A DNA stretch of 64,000 nucleotides from an uncultured Albidovulum sp. (GTDB taxonomy: Bacteria > Pseudomonadota > Alphaproteobacteria > Rhodobacterales > Rhodobacteraceae): assembly GCA_913064775.1 (NCBI GenBank), contig CAJYAD010000012.1, forward strand, positions 1 through 64,000, in the 5' to 3' direction. Both the position numbers and the translations under genes were made by a program. Shown here piece after piece: positions 26,706-35,185 of the stretch (its first letter is position 1; each line of letters starts with the position of its first letter). The notes beneath the pieces are model-generated. The model was not told where the DNA came from. It saw only the letters and a program-made list of their open reading frames with translations, and did not search any database.

Positions 26706-28543
26706 TGAGCTTGGCGACCCTGCGCCGGCTGACCGGGCGGCTCGGATTTCGGATCACCTTCCTGCTGGCGCTGGCGCTGTTGCCGCTGGCGTTGCTGTCG
26801 GCGGTCCAGACCGTGACCCTTGCGGGCGAGGCCCAGAGCCGTGCCGAGGCCGCCATCCTGGGCGACACGGTGCGGCTGGCCTCGCCGGTGCTGCAGCATC
26901 TTCTGCGCGCTCAGGGGGCGGCGGGCACGCTGGCCTCGGCCATCGCCGAGGTCGACGGCGACACCGCGAAATGTAGCCAGATCCTGTCTCGCTTCGCCCA
27001 GGCCAACCCGCTTTATTCGATGGTCGGCTTCATCCCCAATAGCGGGCTGATGACCTGCTCGGCAGATGGCCGCACCCGCGACTTCGCCAACGATCCAAGA
27101 TTTCAGGACGCGATCAGGGATCCCAACCCGACCTTCGAGGTCACCCCGAAGGGCGCGGTGTCGGACAGCGCCGTGCTGGCGGTGATCAGCCCGGTCACCC
27201 ATCGCGACGGGCAGCGCAGCGGCATCGTCTCGCTGGCCATCCCGCAGCATGCGCTGGAGGTCAGCCAGGCCGGCGCCACGACCGAGACCGGCACCCCCAA
27301 CTCTCTGCGCCTGTTCACCTTCGACAGCGACGGCAATGTGCTGACCTCGACCAACGGTCTGAAGGACGACCGGGGCTATCTGCCGCTTGACCGGTCGCTG
27401 AAGGCGCTGGCGGGCAACCGGTCCTCGGCGTTCACGGCGCGCGACGCGCACGGGCGCAAGCGCATCTTCGCCGTCGTGCCGATCGTGGTGGGCAAGCTTT
27501 ACGCGCTGTCCTCCTGGCCAGGCGATTATGGCCGCGGCGCGGGCATGTTGTCGCGTCTGCCGCCGATCGTGCTGCCCGCGCTGATGGCGATCGTCAGCCT
27601 GTTCGCGGCCTGGATGGCGGCCGAACATCTGGTGCTGCGCCATATCCGCCGCCTGCGCCATTCGATCCGCGCCTTCGCCTCGGGCAGCCGCGTCGTGCCG
27701 GTGCAGGGCCGCGGCCAGACGCCGCTGGAAATCGCCGAGGTCGAGGAAAGTTTCGAGCGCATGACCGAAACCATCCTGCGCGACGAGGCCGAACTGGAGG
27801 ATGCCATCCACCAGAAAGAGGTGCTGCTGCGCGAGGTCCACCACCGCATCAAGAACAACCTGCAGCTCATCGCCTCGATCATGAACCTGCAGATGCGGCG
27901 CGAGAAATCGCCCGAGGTCAAGGCGATCATGAAGAACCTGCAAGACCGGGTGATGAGCCTCGCCACGATCCACCGGGGCCTTTACCTGACCAGCGGGGTC
28001 AGCGACGTGCGCGCCGACGAATTGCTGTCGGGGATCGTCAACCAGGTGCTCAGCATCTCGACCACGGAAGAGCGCAACTTCAAGGTCGAGACCAACATCG
28101 CCGACATCCTGCTGACCCCCGATCAGGCGGTACCGCTATCGCTTTTGCTGACCGAGGCGCTGACCAATGCGATGAAATATGCCGGTGGCGCGCGGGAAGG
28201 CGCACAGCCCGAACTAGAGGTGACGCTGACGCGCGAGGCCGGGACCGGGGCGGTCCTGCGGCTGTCGAACAGCCTGCCCGTCTCGGGCGAAAGCCCCACC
28301 GCGCCACTTGGCGATGAGCCATCGGGATTTGGCTCTCATCTGATCCGGGCCTTCGCCCAGCAGCTGGAGGGCAAGATCAGCGCCGGGATCCAGAACGGGC
28401 GCTATCTATTGGAACTACACTTCTCGGTGACCCCCCTGTCGCGGGGCGAGGCCGGCCGTAGTTCTACCGGAGCGGGCACCGAACCGGCCCCGCGACCGAC
28501 GACCACCTTGATCCCGGGGGTCGCGCCGGTCAAAAAAGTCTAA
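26705..28543 (+). CDS. membrane-bound HisKA_2-type sensor histidine kinase, likely PhyR-linked
   Basis: A 612-residue kinase. A membrane segment lies near residues 14-36, a periplasmic sensor of about 240 residues follows, and a second membrane segment (IVLPALMAIVSLFAAWMAAEHLVL) sits near 285-308. A HAMP-like linker, a HisKA_2 dimerisation domain with HHRIKNNLQLIASIMNLQMR (His379/His380), and an ATPase domain whose N-box lies in LLLTEALTNAMKYAGG complete it. HisKA_2/HWE kinases are the usual phosphodonors or phosphatases of PhyR. The start overlaps the ecfG stop (TGATG), placing it in the same operon. Confidence 0.92.
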   Translation: MSLATLRRLTGRLGFRITFLLALALLPLALLSAVQTVTLAGEAQSRAEAAILGDTVRLASPVLQHLLRAQGAAGTLASAIAEVDGDTAKCSQILSRFAQANPLYSMVGFIPNSGLMTCSADGRTRDFANDPRFQDAIRDPNPTFEVTPKGAVSDSAVLAVISPVTHRDGQRSGIVSLAIPQHALEVSQAGATTETGTPNSLRLFTFDSDGNVLTSTNGLKDDRGYLPLDRSLKALAGNRSSAFTARDAHGRKRIFAVVPIVVGKLYALSSWPGDYGRGAGMLSRLPPIVLPALMAIVSLFAAWMAAEHLVLRHIRRLRHSIRAFASGSRVVPVQGRGQTPLEIAEVEESFERMTETILRDEAELEDAIHQKEVLLREVHHRIKNNLQLIASIMNLQMRREKSPEVKAIMKNLQDRVMSLATIHRGLYLTSGVSDVRADELLSGIVNQVLSISTTEERNFKVETNIADILLTPDQAVPLSLLLTEALTNAMKYAGGAREGAQPELEVTLTREAGTGAVLRLSNSLPVSGESPTAPLGDEPSGFGSHLIRAFAQQLEGKISAGIQNGRYLLELHFSVTPLSRGEAGRSSTGAGTEPAPRPTTTLIPGVAPVKKV

Positions 28544-28550
28544 TTCACAC

Positions 28551-28576
28551 GGAACCGACGGCGGCCGCCGTACGTT
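28551..28576 (+). promoter_or_regulatory. EcfG-type promoter for the PLD-like gene
   Basis: GGAAC (28551-28555), 17 bases, CGTT (28573-28576), beginning eight bases after the kinase stop codon. Predicted transcription start is about 28583, some 50 bases before the coding region. Confidence 0.82.
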
Positions 28577-28633
28577 GCGCGGGCCAATGGGCGGGGGAAT
28601 GACGGGACAAGAGAAGAACATGCGGATACCGCC

Positions 28634-29974
28634 TTGGTTCGGGTAATCCTGACCAGCTACGAGGCCAACGAAGCCTTTGAGCGCGCCTTTCTTCAGGCGC
28701 GCCGCGAAATATGGGCGGCCTTCAATTATTTCGACCCGGATCTTGAACTGATCAGCCCGCCGGGCACCCGGGTCGGGCGGAGCTGGAGCGCGCTGATCGC
28801 GGCGACCTTGCGGCGCGGGGTGCATCTGCACCTGTTCCTGCCCGATGCCGATCCGTTCCTGGCGCCCGCGGCCCACCGCGCCAACCACGCCAGCGCCCGG
28901 CGGCTGCAAGCCGAGGCCACTTCGCTGGGGGTCCCGAACCTGCTCGATATCCGGATCCTGACCCATCCCGCCCGGCACGGGCCGCTGACCTATGGCACCG
29001 AATGGGGCCGGCGCCGGGCGGCCATCGCGCCGGAACTCGCCCTGCTTGCCGCCGCCGAGCCAAGGGCGCGGCTGCGCGCGCTCGGCGACATGCCGGGGCT
29101 CGCCCCCTATCTGGGGGCCGCGGCGGACGGCACGAAGATGGCACTGCGCGCCCTGGCCCATCCGCCCCTGGCCGCCGCCCGCCACCATCACCAGTTGCTG
29201 GTCGCCGATCGGCATCTGCTGCTGGTCGGCGGGCCGGGTGCCAGCACCGATCCGCGCGGCTATGGCCTGCGGCTGATGCGCGAAGGTCCGTCGGCCGCCG
29301 ACGCCCAGGCCCATCTGGAACATTTCGCCGCCGCCACGGCCGGCAAGGAAGATCCCGGAACCCAGCGCCATCTGCTGCGCACCCTGTCCCGCCGCGGCGG
29401 TCGCCTGCGCCGCGGCCCGACCTGGCCCCTGCGCCAGGACATCGCCACCGCCCATGTCGCCCTGGCCCGGCGGGCCGAGGATCTGATCTATATCGAGACC
29501 CGCGCCTTCACCGATCCCGAACTGGCCGGCGAACTGGCCGCCGTCGGCCGGGCGCGGCCCGATCTGGGGCTGATCATGATGCTGCCCGAGGCACCGCCCG
29601 CCGATCCCGCCGCACAGGCGCAGATGCTGGCGCAGCTGGTCCGGGCCTTCGGGCCGCGCTTCTTCGCCGGGCAGATGATGGGCCCGCTTTGCCAGGGCGG
29701 GCAGCGCCTGACGCTGTTCGACCGGCGTGCGGCGCTGGTTACTTCGGCCGATCTGACGCCCGAGGCTCTTTACCGCGACACCGAGGCCGGCCTTTATGTG
29801 CGCACGCCGCGCGAGGTCAACGAAATCGGCAGCCGGGCGATGGCCTATTGGCTGATGCCACAACACGCCGCCGCGCCGGTCGGAGGCCCGGCGACGGTCG
29901 CGCTCTGGCGGGCCCGGGCAGAGCAACAGAAAGACCGCGGCGATCGCCGGATGCGCCCCTACCCGCTGCCCTAG
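28634..29974 (+). CDS. phospholipase D-like protein with degenerate HKD motifs
   Basis: A protein of about 446 residues with the outline of a two-repeat PLD-superfamily enzyme: HHHQLLVADRHLLLVGGPG in the middle (residues about 185-203) and GQRLTLFDRRAALVTSADLT in the C-terminal part. In active enzymes these would be HxKxxxxD motifs. The first reads HHQLLVAD (Lys to Gln) and the second lacks His and Lys, so catalysis is doubtful. The start is unclear: the open frame begins at TTG 28634 without a good ribosome site, while the well-placed ATG 28620 opens an 8-codon frame. An EcfG-type promoter precedes it. Confidence 0.75.
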   Translation: MVRVILTSYEANEAFERAFLQARREIWAAFNYFDPDLELISPPGTRVGRSWSALIAATLRRGVHLHLFLPDADPFLAPAAHRANHASARRLQAEATSLGVPNLLDIRILTHPARHGPLTYGTEWGRRRAAIAPELALLAAAEPRARLRALGDMPGLAPYLGAAADGTKMALRALAHPPLAAARHHHQLLVADRHLLLVGGPGASTDPRGYGLRLMREGPSAADAQAHLEHFAAATAGKEDPGTQRHLLRTLSRRGGRLRRGPTWPLRQDIATAHVALARRAEDLIYIETRAFTDPELAGELAAVGRARPDLGLIMMLPEAPPADPAAQAQMLAQLVRAFGPRFFAGQMMGPLCQGGQRLTLFDRRAALVTSADLTPEALYRDTEAGLYVRTPREVNEIGSRAMAYWLMPQHAAAPVGGPATVALWRARAEQQKDRGDRRMRPYPLP

Positions 29975-29988
29975 CCCGCCCCCCAAGG

Positions 29989-31068
29989 TCAATCCTGCGT
30001 CGCCGGATGCTGCGGCGCGGGGCGGGCCACGGCGGGCTGGCCGGGCAGGACGCCAGCAAGCACCAGCGCCCAGATCAGCAGCGGAATGGCGACGATGCCG
30101 CCCACCGGCCCCCACAGCCAGAAACCGAAGATCAGCGCCAGAAACACCAGCAGCGGATTGACCGCGGCGTTGCGGCCCACCATCGCCGGCGTCACGAACT
30201 GGCTTTCCAGCACGATCAACCCCAGATAGGCGGCTGCCGGCAGTGCCGACTGGGCCCCGTCGAAGGCCGCGACGCCGGCATAGAGCAACCCCGCCACCGC
30301 CAGCCCCGGCCCCAGATAAGGCACGAAGTTCAAGACGAAAGCGACCAGCCCCCAAGTCGCGGCCTGCGGCAGCCCCATCAATTGCAGCGCGGCGGCGGTC
30401 AGCAGGCCAAGGCCCGCGTTGATCACCGCAATCGTCAGGAAATACCGCGACACGCGATATTCGGCATCGCGCATCTTGCTGACCAGATTGCCGCGCTCGG
30501 AAGTCGTGGCCAGGCGGCGTGCGGCCCAATCGTACATTTCGGCCCGGGTCAGCAGGAAGAAGAACAGCGAGCCCGCGAAGACGGTGAATTGCGTCAAGAT
30601 CACCGGCGCCAGCATCAGCGCCCCCGCCACGGTCGGCACATGCACGCCCGAATCCTTCGCCGCCTTGGTCTGTGAGCCGGCGGCCTCGGCGGCGGGCGCG
30701 ATCGCCTTGGTGACGTTGTCGGACATCTGGGTCAGATCGCGCGCCAGCGACCGCAGCATGTCCAGCGTCTCGCGCAGGTCGCGCAGCACCTTCGGCGCCT
30801 GGGCGGCGAGTTGCTCGGCGGCGGGTTGGAAGACCAGGAACAGGCCGGCCAGCAGCAACAGCGTGAACACCAGGGTAAGCAGGGCGGCCGCGGCGCGCGG
30901 CAGGTGATGCCGATCGCAGAACTCCGACACCGGCGACAGCACCACGCCGCTGACCAGCGCCAACGCCAGCGGCGCGAAGATGTCCGACAGCTCGTGCAGG
31001 GCCGCGAACATCACCACCGCGCCGGTCACGATCAGCGACACCTGCGAAAACGTCTCTAGCCTGTTCAT
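29989..31068 (-). CDS. AI-2E family transporter (PerM/TqsA-like permease)
   Basis: A 359-residue inner-membrane protein with about eight helices and the family signature near the C-terminal half (FVLNFVPYLGPGLAVAG; VTPAMVGRNAAVNPLLVFLALIFGFWLWGPVGGIVAIPLL). The large loop at about 85-150 with FQPAAEQLAAQAPKVLRDLRETLDML is typical. Members export autoinducer-2 or act as Na+/H+ antiporters; the role here is unknown. The start at 31068 has GGGGGGAGACTTC upstream, and an EcfG-type promoter lies at 31118-31093, linking it to stress. Confidence 0.88.
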   Translation of the reverse strand: MNRLETFSQVSLIVTGAVVMFAALHELSDIFAPLALALVSGVVLSPVSEFCDRHHLPRAAAALLTLVFTLLLLAGLFLVFQPAAEQLAAQAPKVLRDLRETLDMLRSLARDLTQMSDNVTKAIAPAAEAAGSQTKAAKDSGVHVPTVAGALMLAPVILTQFTVFAGSLFFFLLTRAEMYDWAARRLATTSERGNLVSKMRDAEYRVSRYFLTIAVINAGLGLLTAAALQLMGLPQAATWGLVAFVLNFVPYLGPGLAVAGLLYAGVAAFDGAQSALPAAAYLGLIVLESQFVTPAMVGRNAAVNPLLVFLALIFGFWLWGPVGGIVAIPLLIWALVLAGVLPGQPAVARPAPQHPATQD

Positions 31069-31092
31069 GAAGTCTCCCCCCCTTGACCGGGA

Positions 31093-31118
31093 AACGCCAC
31101 TTGCGCGTCGACGGTTCC
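31093..31118 (-). promoter_or_regulatory. EcfG-type promoter for the AI-2E transporter gene
   Basis: On the minus strand GGAAC (31118-31114), 17 bases, CGTT (31096-31093), with the start codon at 31068. An exact consensus match. Confidence 0.82.
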
Positions 31119-31166
31119 TGAAGTGGCGGAATTCAGCCTGCGGCGGGGCGCCTGCGTTGACGAGGT

Positions 31167-31192
31167 GGAACTCGGCCCCGTCGTTGCGCGTC
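31167..31192 (+). promoter_or_regulatory. weak EcfG-type promoter for the CsbD-like gene
   Basis: GGAAC (31167-31171), 17 bases, CGTC (31189-31192). The -35 is exact, but the -10 carries one mismatch (CGTC for CGTT). The gene start is 31224. CsbD proteins are usually stress-induced, which supports it. Confidence 0.45.
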
Positions 31193-31223
31193 TTTCCCGC
31201 ACAACCCAGCAAAGGAGGACGTG

Positions 31224-31421
31224 ATGAACCGTGACCAGATGGAAGGCAACTGGAAACAGATCAAGGGCAAGGTCCGCGCCAAGTGGGGCGACCTGACCGA
31301 CGACGATGTCGCAAGCATCGAAGGCCGCCGCGAGGCGCTGGTCGGCAAGATCCAGGAACGCTATGGCAGCGCGAAGGCCGACGCCGAGAAGGCCGTCGAT
31401 CGGTGGCTGGCCGATCTCTGA
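31224..31421 (+). CDS. CsbD-like stress protein
   Basis: A 65-residue soluble protein with the CsbD signature: [20 protein letters not shown], then [28 protein letters not shown]. Proteins of this family are abundant small stress proteins of unknown molecular role, controlled in Bacillus by SigB and in Alphaproteobacteria often by the EcfG pathway. AAAGGAGG precedes the ATG at 31224; a GTG three bases earlier is less likely. An intrinsic terminator follows 20 bases after the stop. Confidence 0.93.
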   Translation: MNRDQMEGNWKQIKGKVRAKWGDLTDDDVASIEGRREALVGKIQERYGSAKADAEKAVDRWLADL

Positions 31422-31442
31422 CACGCCCTGCTGCCCGACGAA

Positions 31443-31476
31443 CCCCCGCCTTGCGATATGCAGGCGGGGGTTTTTT
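31443..31476 (+). terminator. rho-independent terminator of the CsbD-like gene
   Basis: CCCCCGCC (31443-31450) and GGCGGGGG (31463-31470) form an 8-bp stem followed by six T residues (31471-31476). Confidence 0.92.
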
Positions 31477-31493
31477 GTTGCGGTCTCGGCGGC

Positions 31494-31542
31494 GGGGGCT
31501 CTGCCCCCTGCACCCCCGGGATATTTGGACCAGAAAGAAAGG
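31494..31542 (+). repeat. composite intergenic repeat (GC hairpin plus ATATTT...ACCAGAAAGAAAGG)
   Basis: GGGGGC-TCT-GCCCCC (31494-31508) is followed, after a C-rich stretch, by ATATTT-GG-ACCAGAAAGAAAGG (31521-31542). The same layout and 20 of 22 bases of the A-rich part recur at 54781-54845. The remaining bases up to 31673 show no gene. Confidence 0.7.
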
Positions 31543-31673
31543 TAGGGGGCTTTGCTTTTACTTTGGTTCAAAGATCCCACGGGGGCGCCATCGGCGCGCA
31601 ATCGGTGCGCAGGGTGATGGCAACGCGGCCCGCATCAGGTGCAAAGCCGAGATGGATTCGGGATGTCGCAAGC

Positions 31674-31696
31674 GAAAAGGGCGCCCGAAGGCGCCC
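31674..31696 (-). terminator. rho-independent terminator of the PLDc_N-like gene
   Basis: On the minus strand GGGCGCC-TTCG-GGCGCCC (31696-31679) is followed by TTTT. It lies about 30 bases after the stop codon at 31728. Confidence 0.85.
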
Positions 31697-31727
31697 CTGT
31701 TGGATGGTTTGCGGGTGCTGAGCGCGT

Positions 31728-31919
31728 TCAGAAGCTGCGCGCGCGCCCCTTGGGGCCGATCACCAGCCACAAAAGCAGGCCGATCACCGGCAGGAACAGG
31801 ATCACCAGAATCCAGATCAGCTTGGACAGCGAACTTTCCGCCGAGCCGATCACCGAGATGATCGCGAAAATGTCGAGGATCAGGATGATCACCGAACCGA
31901 TGGTGCTGAGGAAGAACAT
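31728..31919 (-). CDS. small membrane protein with PLDc_N-type domain
   Basis: A 63-residue protein made of two hydrophobic helices (about 7-28 and 33-55) with the sequence SKLIWILVILFLPVIGLLLWLVIGPKG. This matches the 'phospholipase D nuclease N-terminal' membrane module, W-x-L-x-x-x-x-P-x-x-G-x-x-x-W, found alone in many small proteins. No enzymatic part is present. It follows the DUF1328-type gene by 62 bases on the same strand and probably shares its stress promoter. Confidence 0.85.
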   Translation of the reverse strand: MFFLSTIGSVIILILDIFAIISVIGSAESSLSKLIWILVILFLPVIGLLLWLVIGPKGRARSF

Positions 31920-31945
31920 GGGTCTCTCCTAAGAGTGGCAAGGAT

Positions 31946-31969
31946 GGCGGCCGGGTCGCCCCGGCCGCC
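31946..31969 (-). other. strong hairpin between the DUF1328 and PLDc_N genes
   Basis: GGCGGCCGGG (31946-31955) and CCCGGCCGCC (31960-31969) form a perfect 10-bp stem with a 4-base loop and no T-run. It is likely an mRNA-stabilising or partial-termination element within the operon. Confidence 0.6.
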
Positions 31970-31981
31970 AGGTCCTGCGGG

Positions 31982-32155
31982 TCAGAGCGGCGGGTTGCCG
32001 CGCAGTGCGCGGGCGACCATCGCGACCACGAACAGCACCAGGAAGATCACGAACAGGATCTTCGCGATCCCGGCGGACGCCCCGGCGATACCACCAAAGC
32101 CCAGGGCGGCGGCGATCAGAGCGATGATAAGAAAGGTAACGGCCCAGCCTAGCAT
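31982..32155 (-). CDS. DUF1328-type small membrane protein
   Basis: A 57-residue protein starting [20 protein letters not shown] and continuing [20 protein letters not shown]; two membrane helices with a short Gly-rich turn. This is the DUF1328 (YtjA-like) signature. Such proteins are common in stress regulons and have no known biochemical function. An EcfG-type promoter ends 53 bases upstream of the start codon. Confidence 0.92.
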   Translation of the reverse strand: MLGWAVTFLIIALIAAALGFGGIAGASAGIAKILFVIFLVLFVVAMVARALRGNPPL

Positions 32156-32207
32156 TGAAGCCTCCTATGGAAGTGGAATGGGTATGTCGTCGATCAGATG
32201 TATTCGA

Positions 32208-32232
32208 AACGTCCGACCGGCCTGCCGGTTCC
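32208..32232 (-). promoter_or_regulatory. EcfG-type promoter for the DUF1328-PLDc_N pair
   Basis: On the minus strand GGAAC (32232-32228), 16 bases, CGTT (32211-32208), with the start codon at 32155. An exact consensus match. Confidence 0.82.
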
Positions 32233-32339
32233 TCACGCTCTGGTGTGCTTCAGATATAATTAACTGCAATGAAACGATATTTGGCGCACACATGCTGACC
32301 GGGAAGCGGCCACAGGCGGAAATTTCGTCAGCGGGTGCC

Positions 32340-32365
32340 GGAACCGCGGGTCGCCGCCGGGTGTT
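32340..32365 (+). promoter_or_regulatory. EcfG-type promoter for the 68-residue protein gene
   Basis: GGAAC (32340-32344), 17 bases, TGTT (32362-32365). The essential GTT is kept and only the less conserved preceding base differs. The start codon is 36 bases downstream at 32401. Confidence 0.65.
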
Positions 32366-32400
32366 GATAGGCAAAGGTTCGCCGAAGGGGGTTTGTAACG

Positions 32401-32607
32401 ATGAAAGCTGCTTTATTTCTGTCCGGTCTCGGCGCCGTTGCCGGTTCCTTCATGCTGCTCACCATTCTGGCCGTGCTCAATGCGCTGGGGCCCGGTGCGC
32501 CGTCTTCTGCCCACGCCTATGCCGGGCATCTCGCGGCGCCGCAGGGGTTCGTCGCGGTCGCGCATCAGCCCCCGGCGCGGATGACCCGGATCGCAGAAGG
32601 CGGCTAG
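32401..32607 (+). CDS. 68-residue exported or membrane-anchored protein of unknown function
   Basis: Begins MKAALFLSGLGAVAGSFMLLTILAVLNALG, a signal peptide or single membrane anchor, followed by a short tail (GPGAPSSAHAYAGHLAAPQ and VAVAHQPPARMTRIAEGG) with no domain I recognise. AAGGGGG precedes the start. It has its own EcfG-type promoter, so it is probably a stress-induced envelope protein. Its last four bases overlap the 3' end of mtlK on the other strand. Confidence 0.65.
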   Translation: MKAALFLSGLGAVAGSFMLLTILAVLNALGPGAPSSAHAYAGHLAAPQGFVAVAHQPPARMTRIAEGG

Positions 32608-34088
32608 GGGCGCCGCGCCGCGCCCTCCAGATAACGCCCCAGCACCGCGCGGGTGCCGTCGGACCAGAGCGCCCGAAGCGCCTCGGCGAAGGCTGCGGAA
32701 AAGCCCGCGTGCAGCCCCGCCGCGCCGTAGACCTCGGCCATCGCGAGCCATTGGGCGGGGTCGTCCTTTGCCGCCTGCGCGCGCGTGTTCAGCGCCGCCC
32801 AGTCGGGATCGTTGGGCGCGATCTTGCGCCCCTGATCATCCACCCCGGCGCAATAGCGGCACCACAGCGCCGAAAGCAGCGCGAGGCCCACAGGCACCCT
32901 CCCCTTCGCCAGATTGTCATGCACCGAGGGCAAGATGAATTTCGGCTGCCGGTTGGAGCCGTCGAGGCACAGCCGGCGGACCCGATCGCCGATGTCGGGA
33001 TTGGCGAAGCGGGCCTCGATCAGCGTCAGGTAATCGAGGAGCGAGGTGTCGGGCACGGGCGGCACATGGGGCAGAATCTCCTCGGTCTCGACCCTGTGCA
33101 GGAAGGCCGCGACCTGGGCGTCCTGCATCGCTTCATGCGCGAATTCGAGGCCCAGAAGGCCGGCGGGATAGGCGATCACCGCATGGCCGCCGTTCAGGAT
33201 GCGGATCTTCATCGCTTCAAAGGCATGGACCTGATCGGTGAAGGTGACGCCGACCTCTTCCAGCGGCGGACGGCCCTGGGGGAAGTTGTCCTCCAACACC
33301 CATTGGGTGAACGGCTCACACAGAACCGGCGCGGCATCGTCGACGCCGAATTCGCGCGCCACCAGCTCGATCTCTCGCTGGCCGGTGGCGGGGGTGATGC
33401 GGTCGACCATGCCGTTGGGGAAGGCGACATTGGCCGCGATCCACTCGGCGAAGGCAGGATCGGACAGCGCGGCCAGGCCGGTGACGGTGCCCCGGGCGAC
33501 ATGGCCGTTGCCGGGAAGGTTGTCGCAGCTCATCACCGTGAACTGCGCAAGGCCCGCGGCGCGGCGGATGCGCAGCGCCTTGAGGATCGCCCCGAAGGCC
33601 GAGGCGGGCGCGTCGGGCCGGGCCGCATCGCGGGCCATGTCGGGATGGGCCGTGTCGAACGCGCCGTGCTGGTCGAGGTAATAGCCGCCTTCCGTCACCG
33701 TCAGCGACACGATGCGGGTCGAGGGCTGCGCCATGGCGGCGATCAGCGGGCCGTTGTCGGGCGCGATCGGCACGAAATCGACCATCGCGCCGGTCACCCG
33801 GGCGCGGCGGCCTTCGGGCGCCTGTTCGACCACCGTGGTCAGCAGATCCTGTCCCAGCAGGCGTTCGCGCATCGCCCCGTCGGCCGCGCGCACCCCGGCA
33901 CCGATCAGCGCCCAGTCGAGGCCGCGCCCGGTCTCGAACAGCCGGTCGAGGTAGACGGCCTGATGCGCGCGGTGGAAATTGCCCACCCCGATATGCACGA
34001 TCCCCGGCGTCAGATCCGCCCGCGCATATGAGGGGCGCGCCACGCGCGGGTTCAGCGCCTTCAGGGTGGCGAGCGAAAGTTTGTCCAT
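32604..34088 (-). CDS. mtlK: mannitol 2-dehydrogenase (polyol dehydrogenase)
   Basis: A 494-residue member of the long-chain mannitol dehydrogenase family, which oxidises mannitol (and arabitol or sorbitol) to the ketose with NAD. The N-terminal nucleotide-binding segment is IVHIGVGNFHRAHQAVYLDRL. The catalytic segment contains KIRILNGGHAVIAYPAGLLG, whose Lys and Asn-x-x-His are the family's active-site residues. The start at 34088 is supported by AAGGAAGGA; an in-frame ATG at 34175 would overlap smoK. It is the last gene of the polyol operon, as in R. sphaeroides. Confidence 0.93.
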   Translation of the reverse strand: MDKLSLATLKALNPRVARPSYARADLTPGIVHIGVGNFHRAHQAVYLDRLFETGRGLDWALIGAGVRAADGAMRERLLGQDLLTTVVEQAPEGRRARVTGAMVDFVPIAPDNGPLIAAMAQPSTRIVSLTVTEGGYYLDQHGAFDTAHPDMARDAARPDAPASAFGAILKALRIRRAAGLAQFTVMSCDNLPGNGHVARGTVTGLAALSDPAFAEWIAANVAFPNGMVDRITPATGQREIELVAREFGVDDAAPVLCEPFTQWVLEDNFPQGRPPLEEVGVTFTDQVHAFEAMKIRILNGGHAVIAYPAGLLGLEFAHEAMQDAQVAAFLHRVETEEILPHVPPVPDTSLLDYLTLIEARFANPDIGDRVRRLCLDGSNRQPKFILPSVHDNLAKGRVPVGLALLSALWCRYCAGVDDQGRKIAPNDPDWAALNTRAQAAKDDPAQWLAMAEVYGAAGLHAGFSAAFAEALRALWSDGTRAVLGRYLEGAARRP

Positions 34089-34171
34089 GGGAATCCTTCC
34101 TTGCGCCAACTTGGCGCGGGGGTCGGCGTGGGCGGCGGCACGGCCCGCGACCGCCCCGGCTTGAGGCGTTG

Positions 34172-35176
<1,005 letters not shown>

Positions 35177-35185
35177 GAGGTCCCC

